Shown here: one piece after another, positions 1 through 8,317 of the stretch
How the letters are laid out: each line of letters opens with the position of its first letter
How positions within the stretch are numbered: the first letter of the stretch is position 1
Assembly (NCBI GenBank): GCA_964358645.1
Contig: CAYHPW010000056.1
Coordinates: forward strand, 1-15,502
Direction of reading: 5' to 3'
Length of the DNA stretch: 15,502 nt
DNA from: JBBTDV01 sp038042605
GTDB taxonomy: Bacteria > Bdellovibrionota > UBA1018
Notes under the pieces: model-generated
Seen by the model: only the letters and a program-made list of their open reading frames with translations
The model's database searches: none
Told to the model about the DNA's origin: nothing
Position numbers and translations under genes: made by a program

Positions 1-35
1 TCAAATTCCACCAAATTCACCCAATATTATTGTCT

Positions 36-125
36 TGACGAGGGGTACACTATACCTTTCGGTCTCAATGTATGAGTTTCCCCACACGACCATCCAAGGA
101 TCCCTGACGACGGGTTCTATACCTT
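36..125 (+). repeat. Imperfect direct repeat pair (about 22 bp)
   Basis: The copies at 36-58 and 105-125 share TGACGA, then GGGT, then CTATACCTT, with two substitutions and a 2-nt indel between them. The copies start 69 nt (23 codons) apart. Read in plus frame 1, both give related peptides. The second copy overlaps the right arm of the 10-bp inverted repeat. No function can be assigned. Confidence 0.45.
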
Positions 126-131
126 GGATGG
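90..131. repeat. Perfect 10-bp inverted repeat, 22-nt loop
   Basis: The arms are CCATCCAAGG (90-99) and CCTTGGATGG (122-131), perfectly complementary and separated by 22 nt. The loop can form a smaller CCC/GGG pairing. There is no T-run after either arm, so it is not a classical intrinsic terminator. It sits about 110 nt beyond the stop codon of the last gene of the defence operon, where it could act as a 3'-end stabiliser, a protein site or a recombination boundary. The role is unknown. Confidence 0.7.
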
Positions 132-239
132 ATTAAATGCCATGCCAATCAGCAAGCTGACGGGTTTAGGCAAATTCAATTGTAACTATATTTTATCAAT
201 AAATCATGGTTTTGAACATATCTAAAGCGGGGTTGATAA

Positions 240-992
240 CTACTTATATTTACATATTGCCTCGACATACTCACAATAATCGCAGCCTGGTTTACCGGCC
301 GGGATCACATCGCCATTAAGACAATTGTGAGCGTCTATGAGGGCTTTTTCTACCCACGAATCATCTCCGGTGTAAGGAATTAGTGTGATGTCGAAGTCGA
401 GCTTTGCATCGAAGGCTTCACGATCGGACTTGCCGTTGCAGTAGACAAAGTAGCCGGTGCTGGAAACCTTCAATCCATTTTTGCGGAGCAACCACTGATA
501 CACCTCCATCTGACGTTTATATCCGTTCTGCCATTCTTTATTTAGTTCTGTGATGTCCTCGGCTTTGGAAGTCGCTTTATAGTCGACGACAATATATTCA
601 CCCTGCGGACTTTGCCAGAGATCATCAATCGCACCGAATACCAAAAAGTTTGTCTCCGGATGTAGATACTGGATGCCGGTAAAATTGTGTCGCCACTTTT
701 CCAATTGCTCATGAGGAATCGGACGTGCATCAACCCCGTACTTCTCAATAAGAGGGTGCTTCGTACCATTGGCACGATGGATATCGAATTCAGCTTTTAA
801 GAGATGGTCGACGGCAGAGTTTAAAGCGAATGGAAAGCCTGGAGGCCGACCAACACCAAGTTTGCGATCGTAGTAAAAACAACGAGGACAATCTAAAGAG
901 AGGTCGATTTTTGATCGTGACAATTTAAATGGCTCTGGCGATGCCGGATCATATAAGCCCTTAACTCGTTGTGATGTGTAGTATTCGGACAT
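240..992 (-). CDS. Cas4/RecB-like PD-(D/E)XK nuclease with Fe-S cysteines
   Basis: A 250-residue protein with the layout of Cas4/AddB-type exonucleases. It has an N-terminal Cys pair (C35-x2-C38), a nuclease core with Asp in GAIDD (about 122-124) and the D137-Y-K139 motif in VVDYKA, then a QxxxY motif (Q161, Y165). It ends with a Cys cluster C237-x2-C240...C247, which together with the N-terminal Cys could bind a 4Fe-4S cluster. Such enzymes cut or resect DNA ends. It is the last gene of the defence operon and its ATG lies 2 nt after the stop of the PHP/SMC-like ATPase gene, so the two proteins probably work together. There is no cas1 or cas2 here, so a CRISPR adaptation role is not supported. 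No Shine-Dalgarno is visible. The family call is firm; the biological role is inferred. Confidence 0.85.
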   Translation of the reverse strand: MSEYYTSQRVKGLYDPASPEPFKLSRSKIDLSLDCPRCFYYDRKLGVGRPPGFPFALNSAVDHLLKAEFDIHRANGTKHPLIEKYGVDARPIPHEQLEKWRHNFTGIQYLHPETNFLVFGAIDDLWQSPQGEYIVVDYKATSKAEDITELNKEWQNGYKRQMEVYQWLLRKNGLKVSSTGYFVYCNGKSDREAFDAKLDFDITLIPYTGDDSWVEKALIDAHNCLNGDVIPAGKPGCDYCEYVEAICKYK

Positions 993-994
993 AG

Positions 995-3970
995 TTAAAT
1001 TTGACTCTTGTTGGATATTTGATATTTTTTCTTACGCTTTTCAAAAGCCCGTTCACCACCCTCTAGAATGTTGCAGACCTGCTCGATAATACCGTCTTCG
1101 AGATCTTCCAATGCCGTATTGGGAATTTCTTTTGCCTGATCCTCAAGAGAGCCGGAGCTATATTCCAGGCGAGGGGTACGCTTACCATTATAATTAGCTA
1201 CAATAACTTGTTCGGCGTCCGTGTTCACTACAAGGTTGGGGTTGTGTGTGACCATGATGATTTGCCGATATTGTTTTCTTTCTCGGAAGTAATTTATGAG
1301 GTCTTTGTAGACAGACAGGTTATCCAAATTTTCCTCAGGCTGGTCGATGATGAGCGGACGATAATCTCCCTTGTCGATTTCCAAAAATAGCATAAGGAGG
1401 ATGATGCCTTTTTGTCCCGGCGAAAGCACATAGAGGTCTGTATCGTCAAACTGAAGTGACGATACGATCTCAAAATTAGTAGGGTCAAATAGCCAGTTGT
1501 AGAAATCTTCGATGCTGTAGTTATCGCGCAACTGACTTTCGATCAGAATGCTTTCACCTTCGCACGTTGTAAATTCGACAATAATTTTATTGAGCTCAGT
1601 TTCCAAGACGGCATTATCGAAGTTGTGTCGCACGCATTCGTCCCAAAGCGTATTGAGGGCAGTCTTCAGATTACCGAGTTCGCGGAAGTTTCCCTTGCGC
1701 GTTCTGTCGATTATATCCAGCCCGTTTTTACCGTGATCGTCCAGACGATAATTTATTTTGGCTTCAAAGACGAGCTTTTGATCTGTATCGGTGCCAGCCA
1801 ACAAAGATTCCTGAAGAGGTTTATAGAGCACTTCCATCTGAACCTTCTCCTCGCCCAGTAAATTAAAATACGAACAGTATGCGGTCATGCGATCCTTCTC
1901 AAACTTTTCCTTTTCTGGAGTAGACTCAGTGCTGATTTTGGAGATTTCATTTTCCAGTGCCTTAATTGAACTCTCAAGGGTAAGAGCTGTTTTCTTTTGC
2001 TGTTGGTATTTCAACTTGGTCGTCTCGAATGCACGCGTCTCTTTTTGTTTATCTTCGATTCCTTGATTGAGGGACTGAAGGTTATCGAATGTCATGCTTC
2101 CTGCTGGTAGGGCCAACAGTACTGCCACATCTGCTTTCATGCCTTCCTTAAGGGTTTTAAGCTGTCCTGCAACCTCATTCTTTTTTTCATCCAGGATGGC
2201 TTTTACACCAATCTCGTTTACGGTCACGTTGAAGGCCGATGTATCCGTAATACCGAGGGCAATCAAAAGCTCATCCGTTTCCTCCTGGTATTCTTTAACC
2301 TGTGTTTTGAAAACTTTTACTTTTGTTTCAACCTCAGCAATTTTATTGAGGCGCGATTGAAGCTCGACGATTTTAGTCTCGAATTTCTTTTTCAACTCGG
2401 CGAGCGCGGCCAGTTCTTCTTGGCCTTTTTTATCTTCGGCAGGAAGTTCAGGAAGGCTCTTATTGAGCCGTTCCAATTCCTTCTTCTTTTCGTCGAGTGT
2501 TTTTTGCTTCTCAGGAAGTCCGGCGAGGACACCAGACAAATTACTTAGTCTGCGATTAATATCGTGTATTTTTTTGACGACCTGCTCTTTTTCATATTGA
2601 AAGCCACTTAATATGCGTGTCCGCAACTCATCAAAATCGGAAGCACCCAAACGCTCTGTGTCATCAAGAGCTTGAAAAATAACATTTTCGATTTGCTTTT
2701 GGAGTTTGTCGCTATTTTTGTGTGAGCATAATTCCTCGACGACGCCTTGGGGAAGATATCGCACAAGGCCCTTATCTTCTAAGAGTTCGCCCACTTTAAA
2801 ACTGGTATTTGCGCCGTCGGCCCAGTCAACTGATATCGTTGTGCCCTTAATAGAACTTTTATGCTTTTCCGCCTTTTTCAAAAATGCATCCTCGCTCTCA
2901 TCCTGGCTACCAGCGCCATAGGCTATTGCTTCTGCCAAAGCAGATTTACCGGAGCCTCGACCGCCAATGATCGTGACCAAGTCCCGATTTAGTTCAACCG
3001 AAAAATTATCTGCAAACCACCCATTTGATGAAGGTATTGAAACACGCGAGATAACCTTGTGTTCAGGTTTGAAGTTTGGAGGTGTTGCGCCAATAAATAC
3101 GCGTGCCTCTGGCTCATTGAGAACTTGTTTCAATCCAGCGAATGTAGGATCAGCCTTGACCCACAGCATTGTCTGTCCAATGCGATCTAATTCATGTGCG
3201 TCTGAGGAATGGAGTACTAAGCTATTTAATTTATTGGTAGCGAGGTCTTTTCGATTTTCCTCTACTTTTGCTGGATCATCCAAACTAGTGAGGGAGAAGT
3301 TTGCCGAGTTTATCAATGTACGCTTTTCAGCGGCCGACTGATCCCATTTTGATTGATCCCATTCGGAATAACCTATAGCTGTTACAAAACGGCCTTTGAA
3401 ACAATTTTTCTCTAGGAGTTTTTCGATATCCTCACGTTTGTAGGTAATATTATCAAAGCCGACCTCAAGGTCAGTTTTGCTGTGTACGGTATTGCCGGCC
3501 GGAGCTGCTGTTTTTATTTGGCGACCAAGCTCCTCCAATGAGCGAGTAGTGGGAGTCTGCTGCCATTGCGCGCCGTCCTGAATCTTATACCCGGTTGAAA
3601 GACAATTAAGAAGTTGGTCGCGTATGTCCTGTACTAGAACCGAAGGATCAAAAAGTACGTGAAAATTATGGCGCTTACTATTATTGGCTGTGCCGCTAAA
3701 AGTATTAAGACGGAATTCAATATTGGGAATGATGAGCTCGATATTTGATATCTCGTCTTTTCGTGTGAGCAGATACTCGTATCCATCACAAAACAGATAG
3801 TCATTTACGGCAATCGCTTTAACCTCTGGTGGCAGTGATGCAAGTTTCTGAATAAATGCATCCCAAGCGGTTTCAGTATCGCCACCGTAGTGTTGGACTA
3901 TTGATTTCGGCGTATGGATGTGAAGATCCCACTTTCTCCATTCCGAACCTTTTGGATATAGACTAGTCAT
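995..3970 (-). CDS. PHP-domain plus SMC-like ATPase (TrlF-type)
   Basis: A 991-residue protein. The N-terminus is PHP-like: WDLHIHT gives an HxH motif at 17-19, and a second metal-site candidate SDAH lies at 256-259. This fits a metal-dependent phosphoesterase or nuclease. The ATPase begins with Walker A GGRGSGKS (336-343), runs through long charged coiled-coil segments (roughly 430-760), and closes with an ABC-type signature LSPGQKG (849-855), Walker B LIIDQPEE (873-880) and an H-loop His in THN (about 909). This is the Rad50/SMC layout: two half-ATPases brought together by a coiled coil. I recognise it as the TrlF-type ATPase family; related PHP-SMC proteins occur in defence islands. It starts 11 nt after the hsdR stop and ends 2 nt before the Fe-S nuclease gene. 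DNA-end sensing or cleavage is inferred. Confidence 0.85.
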   Translation of the reverse strand: MTSLYPKGSEWRKWDLHIHTPKSIVQHYGGDTETAWDAFIQKLASLPPEVKAIAVNDYLFCDGYEYLLTRKDEISNIELIIPNIEFRLNTFSGTANNSKRHNFHVLFDPSVLVQDIRDQLLNCLSTGYKIQDGAQWQQTPTTRSLEELGRQIKTAAPAGNTVHSKTDLEVGFDNITYKREDIEKLLEKNCFKGRFVTAIGYSEWDQSKWDQSAAEKRTLINSANFSLTSLDDPAKVEENRKDLATNKLNSLVLHSSDAHELDRIGQTMLWVKADPTFAGLKQVLNEPEARVFIGATPPNFKPEHKVISRVSIPSSNGWFADNFSVELNRDLVTIIGGRGSGKSALAEAIAYGAGSQDESEDAFLKKAEKHKSSIKGTTISVDWADGANTSFKVGELLEDKGLVRYLPQGVVEELCSHKNSDKLQKQIENVIFQALDDTERLGASDFDELRTRILSGFQYEKEQVVKKIHDINRRLSNLSGVLAGLPEKQKTLDEKKKELERLNKSLPELPAEDKKGQEELAALAELKKKFETKIVELQSRLNKIAEVETKVKVFKTQVKEYQEETDELLIALGITDTSAFNVTVNEIGVKAILDEKKNEVAGQLKTLKEGMKADVAVLLALPAGSMTFDNLQSLNQGIEDKQKETRAFETTKLKYQQQKKTALTLESSIKALENEISKISTESTPEKEKFEKDRMTAYCSYFNLLGEEKVQMEVLYKPLQESLLAGTDTDQKLVFEAKINYRLDDHGKNGLDIIDRTRKGNFRELGNLKTALNTLWDECVRHNFDNAVLETELNKIIVEFTTCEGESILIESQLRDNYSIEDFYNWLFDPTNFEIVSSLQFDDTDLYVLSPGQKGIILLMLFLEIDKGDYRPLIIDQPEENLDNLSVYKDLINYFRERKQYRQIIMVTHNPNLVVNTDAEQVIVANYNGKRTPRLEYSSGSLEDQAKEIPNTALEDLEDGIIEQVCNILEGGERAFEKRKKKYQISNKSQI

Positions 3971-3981
3971 AATCTGTTATT

Positions 3982-6900
3982 TCAATTCAAAAACTTGCCA
4001 CCCGAAATATCGAAGAACCTCTCAAAGAAGCTCGTCAGTTTACTCAGAACGCTTTCACGTTTTTGGGTACGCTCACCGGTCGGTGAAAATCGAGATACCG
4101 GAGGCAAAACTTTAGTGATTGCTGTGCCCGTCGTTGCCAAATTACCATCGCGGAACGCATTTCGTACAAACATGTATGTTGCGTCGTGATCAAGATTTTC
4201 GCTCACAATAATCTGTTCAAGTTCTTCAACCTTTTTGCCTTCAACAAACTTTTGCCAGTCGTCATCAACCACGGACTGTATATCAAGCGAAGAGATAAAC
4301 TGGTTGATGAGGTCTTTCTTGTTGCGTAACTCAACGCTTGAGTCTATTGCTTTGTTAATATCAATCAAAAGCTCACGATTTTTCGTGTGGTCTTCGTGAT
4401 ATTTTTTGATGAGCCCTAATACATAATCGATATTTATCTCTACCTGTTTGATAAGCTCCATCTCAAACACCAAGTCATCGTTAATATTCTCTTTGGCGTC
4501 CTCCACTCCTTTGCGAAATTCGTTATAGAGATCAATGTATGCACTGTGATAATCCTGAACGTCTCGATCCGATAAAATCTCATTCCCAACAAACTCGTCA
4601 AAGGTCGTCAAAATATTGCGCACACGCAAGATCGCGCTATAAAGCTTGATAAAATCTTTTTGGTTTTGCTCTCCAATAATTCTTTCTCCAAGGGGAAACT
4701 TTTCCAGAAGCTCTGCGACAAAGCTTGCATAGCCACGCACCTCTTTGTCGCCATCTTTATATCCGTGGTAATACTCGGCATATGATTTTAGGAGTACGAT
4801 ACCACTCGCTTCTTTGTCACCAAAAAGCGCGATAGATTCATTGGTCGCTTTTTCTAGGTTGCGGAAACAAACAATATTTCCGAATGTCTTCACGCTGTTT
4901 AAAATACGATTTGTTCGTGAAAATGCTTGAAGTAAACCATGTAATCGTAAATTTTTATCTACCCAAAGCGTATTGAGCGTGGTTGCATCAAAACCAGTCA
5001 AAAACATATTGACCACGATAAGAATATCGATCTCACGATCTTTTACACGCTGACTGACATCTTTATAGTAATTTTGAAACTTATCAGATGACGTATCGTA
5101 GGATGTGCCAAACATCGCATTGTAATCGGCAATAGCTCCATCCAAAAAGTCTCTTGAACTCACATCGAGTCCAGTCGTATCCTCTGAGTTTTCATCTACC
5201 ATTCCATCCGCATCCTCGTCGTTCACTCCAAAGCTATAAATCGTTGCTACTTTGAGTCGCTTATCACTTGGTACGTCCGCAAGTTGTTTTTTGAACTCGG
5301 CATAATACTTCTTTGCCACATCAATAGATGAAACTGCAAAAATTGAGTTAAAGCCCGCGAGTCTCCGGTCTTTCAACTTATAAAAACTATTGCGCTTGGT
5401 CTTTTGATCAAAATGCTCGCGAATGTAGCCAACGATATTTGCCAATCGTTCGGGTGCGGCGAGTACCGCCTCACGATCAATATCGCTCACTTTCTTGTCT
5501 TCAATATTCTCAGCTTCATGGACGGTAGAAATATAATCAACCTTAAACGGCAGGACGTTTTTATCAGCGATTGCATCCACAATTGTGTAAGTGTGCAATT
5601 TTTCACCAAAGGCTTGCTCGGTAGTCTTCAAATCGAGTTGCCCACCAGAGGACGCATTCATCGCAAAAATCGGCGTGCCGGTAAAACCAAAGAGGTGGTA
5701 GTTCTTAAATGTCTTGGTAATAGCGGCGTGCATATCGCCAAATTGTGAACGATGACATTCGTCAAAGATAAGCACGACATGACCATCAAAAATCGTATGC
5801 CCAGAGTTCCGTCCAATAAAATGATCGAGTTTCTGAATAGTTGTGATGATGATGCGTGCGTTCGGATTCTCTAGCTGACGCTTTAAAATCGCCGTACTAG
5901 TATTGCTATTGGCCGCACCTTTTTCAAACTTGTCATATTCTCGCATCGTCTGGTAGTCCAGGTCTTTGCGGTCAACAATAAAAACCACCTTATCTACATA
6001 CGGAAATTTGCTTACCAGCTGTGCCGTTTTGAAGCTGGTAAGGGTTTTCCCTGATCCTGTCGTGTGCCAAATATACCCACCAGCCTCTACCGTACCGAGC
6101 TTTTTGTAGTTTGTACTTACTTCGATGCGGCTCAGTATTCGCTCTGTTGCCACTATCTGATACGGTCGCATCACCAAGAGCTGTTTGTCGGTAGTGAACA
6201 CGCAGTAGCGGGTCAAAATATTCAAAAGTGTATGCTTGGCAAAAAAAGTCTTGGCAAAATCCATCAGGTCTGTAATGGGTCGGTTGGTAGCATCTGCCCA
6301 CCAACTCGTAAACTCAAAACTGTTACTCGCGCGTTTACCTTTTTTCGCCGTACCGGTACTGACCTCTTTTATGTGCTCTTTGCGTGTCGTATTGCTGTAA
6401 TACTTTGTGTGGGTGCCGTTTGAAATAATAAACAGTTGCACGTATTCAAAAAGTCCTGCTGAAGCAAAGAAGCTTTCACGCTGATAACGATTGATCTGGT
6501 TGAAGGCTTCCTGAATAGCAACCCCACGACGCTTAAGCTCTACATGCACCAACGGCAGGCCGTTTACCAACACCGTCACGTCATAGCGGTTGGCACGTTT
6601 TCCCTCGTCCGTCGCGTATTGATTGATCACCTGCAGACTATTATCGTGAATATTATCCTTCTTGAGGAGGTACACATTTTTTACCGTACCATCCTCGCGT
6701 GTCAGGTTCTTGATGTAGTCTTCTTGAATGGTTGCTGTCTTTTCTTCAACGCTTTGATTCGGATTGGCAAGCTCACTCGCAAAGAAACGCTCCCATTCGG
6801 TATCGGTGAATGTAAAACCATTGAGCTTCTCCAATTGCAGGCGGAGGTTCAGTGCCAGATCAGCCTCGGAGGTGATAGGTAGATACTCATACGCCTGCGT

Positions 6901-7041
6901 TTTAAGTTGTTCTATAAATACCCGCTCCAAGTCTGCCTCACTTTGATAGTGTGCAACACGCTTACCGTCTGGTGTATATTCCGCCACGACGGTGCTTTGC
7001 GGATTTTCCGCGACAAGATTGTATTTATTGTTACTTGGCAT
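3982..7041 (-). CDS. Type I restriction enzyme, HsdR subunit
   Basis: A 1019-residue protein, the usual length for HsdR. The N-terminal nuclease domain has D153 in RYDVTVLVNG and E168-L-K170, the PD-(D/E)XK pattern. An SF2 translocase follows: Walker A TTGSGKT (327-333), DECH box (427-430) with RSQFGD after it, then the FTGTP motif. The later helicase motifs lie in the TGFDATTLNTLWVDK and QAFSRTNR region. The C-terminal helical part should contact the methylase core. In complex with HsdM and HsdS it translocates and cuts unmethylated DNA. The ATG lies inside the end of hsdS (11-nt overlap), which points to translational coupling, and there is no clear Shine-Dalgarno. All key residues are present and the frame is intact, so restriction is probably functional. 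It ends in TGA. Confidence 0.96.
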   Translation of the reverse strand: MPSNNKYNLVAENPQSTVVAEYTPDGKRVAHYQSEADLERVFIEQLKTQAYEYLPITSEADLALNLRLQLEKLNGFTFTDTEWERFFASELANPNQSVEEKTATIQEDYIKNLTREDGTVKNVYLLKKDNIHDNSLQVINQYATDEGKRANRYDVTVLVNGLPLVHVELKRRGVAIQEAFNQINRYQRESFFASAGLFEYVQLFIISNGTHTKYYSNTTRKEHIKEVSTGTAKKGKRASNSFEFTSWWADATNRPITDLMDFAKTFFAKHTLLNILTRYCVFTTDKQLLVMRPYQIVATERILSRIEVSTNYKKLGTVEAGGYIWHTTGSGKTLTSFKTAQLVSKFPYVDKVVFIVDRKDLDYQTMREYDKFEKGAANSNTSTAILKRQLENPNARIIITTIQKLDHFIGRNSGHTIFDGHVVLIFDECHRSQFGDMHAAITKTFKNYHLFGFTGTPIFAMNASSGGQLDLKTTEQAFGEKLHTYTIVDAIADKNVLPFKVDYISTVHEAENIEDKKVSDIDREAVLAAPERLANIVGYIREHFDQKTKRNSFYKLKDRRLAGFNSIFAVSSIDVAKKYYAEFKKQLADVPSDKRLKVATIYSFGVNDEDADGMVDENSEDTTGLDVSSRDFLDGAIADYNAMFGTSYDTSSDKFQNYYKDVSQRVKDREIDILIVVNMFLTGFDATTLNTLWVDKNLRLHGLLQAFSRTNRILNSVKTFGNIVCFRNLEKATNESIALFGDKEASGIVLLKSYAEYYHGYKDGDKEVRGYASFVAELLEKFPLGERIIGEQNQKDFIKLYSAILRVRNILTTFDEFVGNEILSDRDVQDYHSAYIDLYNEFRKGVEDAKENINDDLVFEMELIKQVEINIDYVLGLIKKYHEDHTKNRELLIDINKAIDSSVELRNKKDLINQFISSLDIQSVVDDDWQKFVEGKKVEELEQIIVSENLDHDATYMFVRNAFRDGNLATTGTAITKVLPPVSRFSPTGERTQKRESVLSKLTSFFERFFDISGGKFLN

Positions 7042-8317
7042 ATTCGTTGAAAGTTAACAGCTTGCCTCGGTAGTATTCGTATTGCGACCGGCGCGCGGAA
7101 AGCTCGGCTGGCAGGCCAATGGAAATATCATTCACGAGTGATTCAAACTTATCCAATATCGAAATAATGCGCTCTTGTTCCGAAATATCTGGAATGGGCA
7201 TTTTGAATGCTTTTACTTTCGCATCAGAGATTGATGGATATGCTGAACCCTCTTGATTCTTTTCGGCATAATCATTGAAGGCCATGGTGGAAATATTGTA
7301 ATAAATCCATTTTGGTAATACCTGAGAAGTATCTGCACGCAAAACGCAATAGCCAGTGCTCGCTATTTCACCGGCATAATCATCACCAATGATCGCAAAA
7401 CGTCGCAAGGTCGGTCGAGTGGTCGCAAAAATCACATCGTCTTTTTCAACAATTTTTTGCGCTCGACTTGGAGCGTTTTCTGAGTTTATTGTTATAGTTT
7501 CAGTAATCATATGATTTTCTCGACTGACGGATGTCAGGTCTATGTAGCGATAAGTTTTTTTGGTTTCGTTCCATTTAATATTATTTGTCGGTATGCAAAC
7601 CTCCGATATCGTGGCGCGTCTTACTCTCTCTCTCTCTCTCTCTCTCTCGGTTCCGTCCTTAAACGTCAAAAGTTGTGAGCGATAATGTTCGTACTGCTTC
7701 TTTCTCGCTTCTAGCTCCGCTTCTAGCTCCGCTTCTAGCTCCGCTTCTAGCTCCGTAAAACTATTAAGAGTTTTGACAATATTTTCTTGCACCGCAAGTG
7801 GCGGTAGGGGTATTTTAATTTTCGCAAAACGCTTTTTTGAGACATTAAATCTCGTTACTCCACTGGCAGTTTTTGCAATCTGTTTCCTCATCTGTTCATC
7901 CCTAAACAAATATTTAGAAAACTCAGGTAACAACAGATTGTTGTCATTCAGTCGAAAGCCGAAACAAAAACTATTCAGATACAACGGCTCATCTATTTTC
8001 TTTGTTAGAACAGATGACATCCCACACTCGTCTGGTGTTTCTGATGAGCCTGTAAATAACACATCGCCGTATTCGATCCTGTTTTGTTTTTCGTCTTTAC
8101 CTACTTTTACAAAGACATCGATATCAGTATTGACTGCGATATTTGAATATATATTCATGTAGGTAACAAATTTTGCGTTACCATTGCTAAAATCATCTTT
8201 GCTTTTACCGGACAACCCACCATAAAATTCGCCGAGTTCTCCCAGCTCCTTAAACTCCACCCCATTCGGGCAGAGCTTAGCAATCAGTTTTTCAATTTTG
8301 CTCATATGTTTAATCAT
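7031..8317 (-). CDS. Type I specificity subunit HsdS with two repeat tracts
   Basis: A 428-residue protein with the two-half layout of HsdS. TRD1 spans about 20-175, followed by a central conserved helix with four ELEA repeats (189-204) and ARKKQYEHYRSQLLTF. An ERERERER stretch (224-231) follows, then TRD2 (about 235-375) and a distal conserved helix ending RRSQYEYYRGKLLTF. It sets the bipartite DNA sequence recognised by the complex. The ERER stretch is encoded by a 25-nt GA dinucleotide tract, and the ELEA stretch by four perfect 12-bp repeats. Both are mutable; the window shows the full-length (ON) reading frame. I chose 8317 because GAAGGA lies 5 nt upstream and ATGA overlaps the hsdM stop. 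An in-frame ATG at 8305 (MSKIEKL) is the alternative and resembles common HsdS N-termini. Confidence 0.95.
   Translation of the reverse strand: MIKHMSKIEKLIAKLCPNGVEFKELGELGEFYGGLSGKSKDDFSNGNAKFVTYMNIYSNIAVNTDIDVFVKVGKDEKQNRIEYGDVLFTGSSETPDECGMSSVLTKKIDEPLYLNSFCFGFRLNDNNLLLPEFSKYLFRDEQMRKQIAKTASGVTRFNVSKKRFAKIKIPLPPLAVQENIVKTLNSFTELEAELEAELEAELEARKKQYEHYRSQLLTFKDGTERERERERVRRATISEVCIPTNNIKWNETKKTYRYIDLTSVSRENHMITETITINSENAPSRAQKIVEKDDVIFATTRPTLRRFAIIGDDYAGEIASTGYCVLRADTSQVLPKWIYYNISTMAFNDYAEKNQEGSAYPSISDAKVKAFKMPIPDISEQERIISILDKFESLVNDISIGLPAELSARRSQYEYYRGKLLTFNEYAK
7624..7648 (-). repeat. GA/CT dinucleotide tract (12.5 units) inside hsdS
   Basis: A pure alternating CT run of 25 nt (GA on the coding strand) between the two halves of hsdS, encoding ERERERER. 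From the sequence, adding one GA unit makes the next codons GAG TAA, an immediate stop. Removing one unit shifts into a frame that stops at TAA 7583-7581, about 14 codons later. Two of every three tract lengths therefore yield a half-length HsdS of about 230-245 residues. Tracts of this kind slip during replication and cause phase variation in other bacteria. Confidence 0.95.
7707..7754 (-). repeat. Four perfect 12-bp tandem repeats in hsdS (ELEA x4)
   Basis: The plus-strand unit GCTTCTAGCTCC occurs four times without a mismatch. On the coding strand it encodes ELEA four times in the central helix of HsdS. The unit is a multiple of three, so copy changes keep the frame and only lengthen or shorten the spacer helix. 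In EcoR124I/EcoR124II-type enzymes, adding one four-residue repeat here widens the non-specific gap of the recognition site by one base. The same effect is expected in this enzyme. Confidence 0.95.

Larger units (their letters stand above)
1..239. other. Intergenic region at the left edge, no confident gene
   Basis: This stretch lies downstream of the Fe-S nuclease gene and holds no convincing gene. It contains a perfect inverted repeat (90-131) and an imperfect direct repeat (36-58 and 105-125). A plus-strand frame is open from 76 to the TAA at 223-225, and the same frame reads 1-72 before a TGA at 73-75. The two parts of this frame encode similar peptides, with an Asp-Asp/Glu-Gly-aromatic start and Gly-Leu-Asn 23 codons apart. 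This could be the decayed or terminated end of a convergent gene whose body lies outside the window. A 30-codon minus frame (1-93) also exists. Neither is long enough to call as a gene. Confidence 0.5.

Noticed and set aside
90..131. Inverted repeat read as a rho-independent terminator
   Set aside because: The loop is 22 nt and no T-tract follows on either strand.
1..225. TGA recoding (Gly) to join the left-end frame
   Set aside because: TGA ends hsdM, hsdR and the response regulator at the expected places, so it is a stop codon in this organism.
240..992. Cas4 of a CRISPR-Cas locus
   Set aside because: There is no cas1, cas2, effector gene or repeat array in the window; the gene belongs to the restriction operon.
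2967..3341. 124-codon plus-strand frame inside the PHP/SMC-like ATPase gene
   Set aside because: It is antisense to a strongly conserved ATPase region (Walker A) and has no recognisable protein features, so it is a shadow frame.
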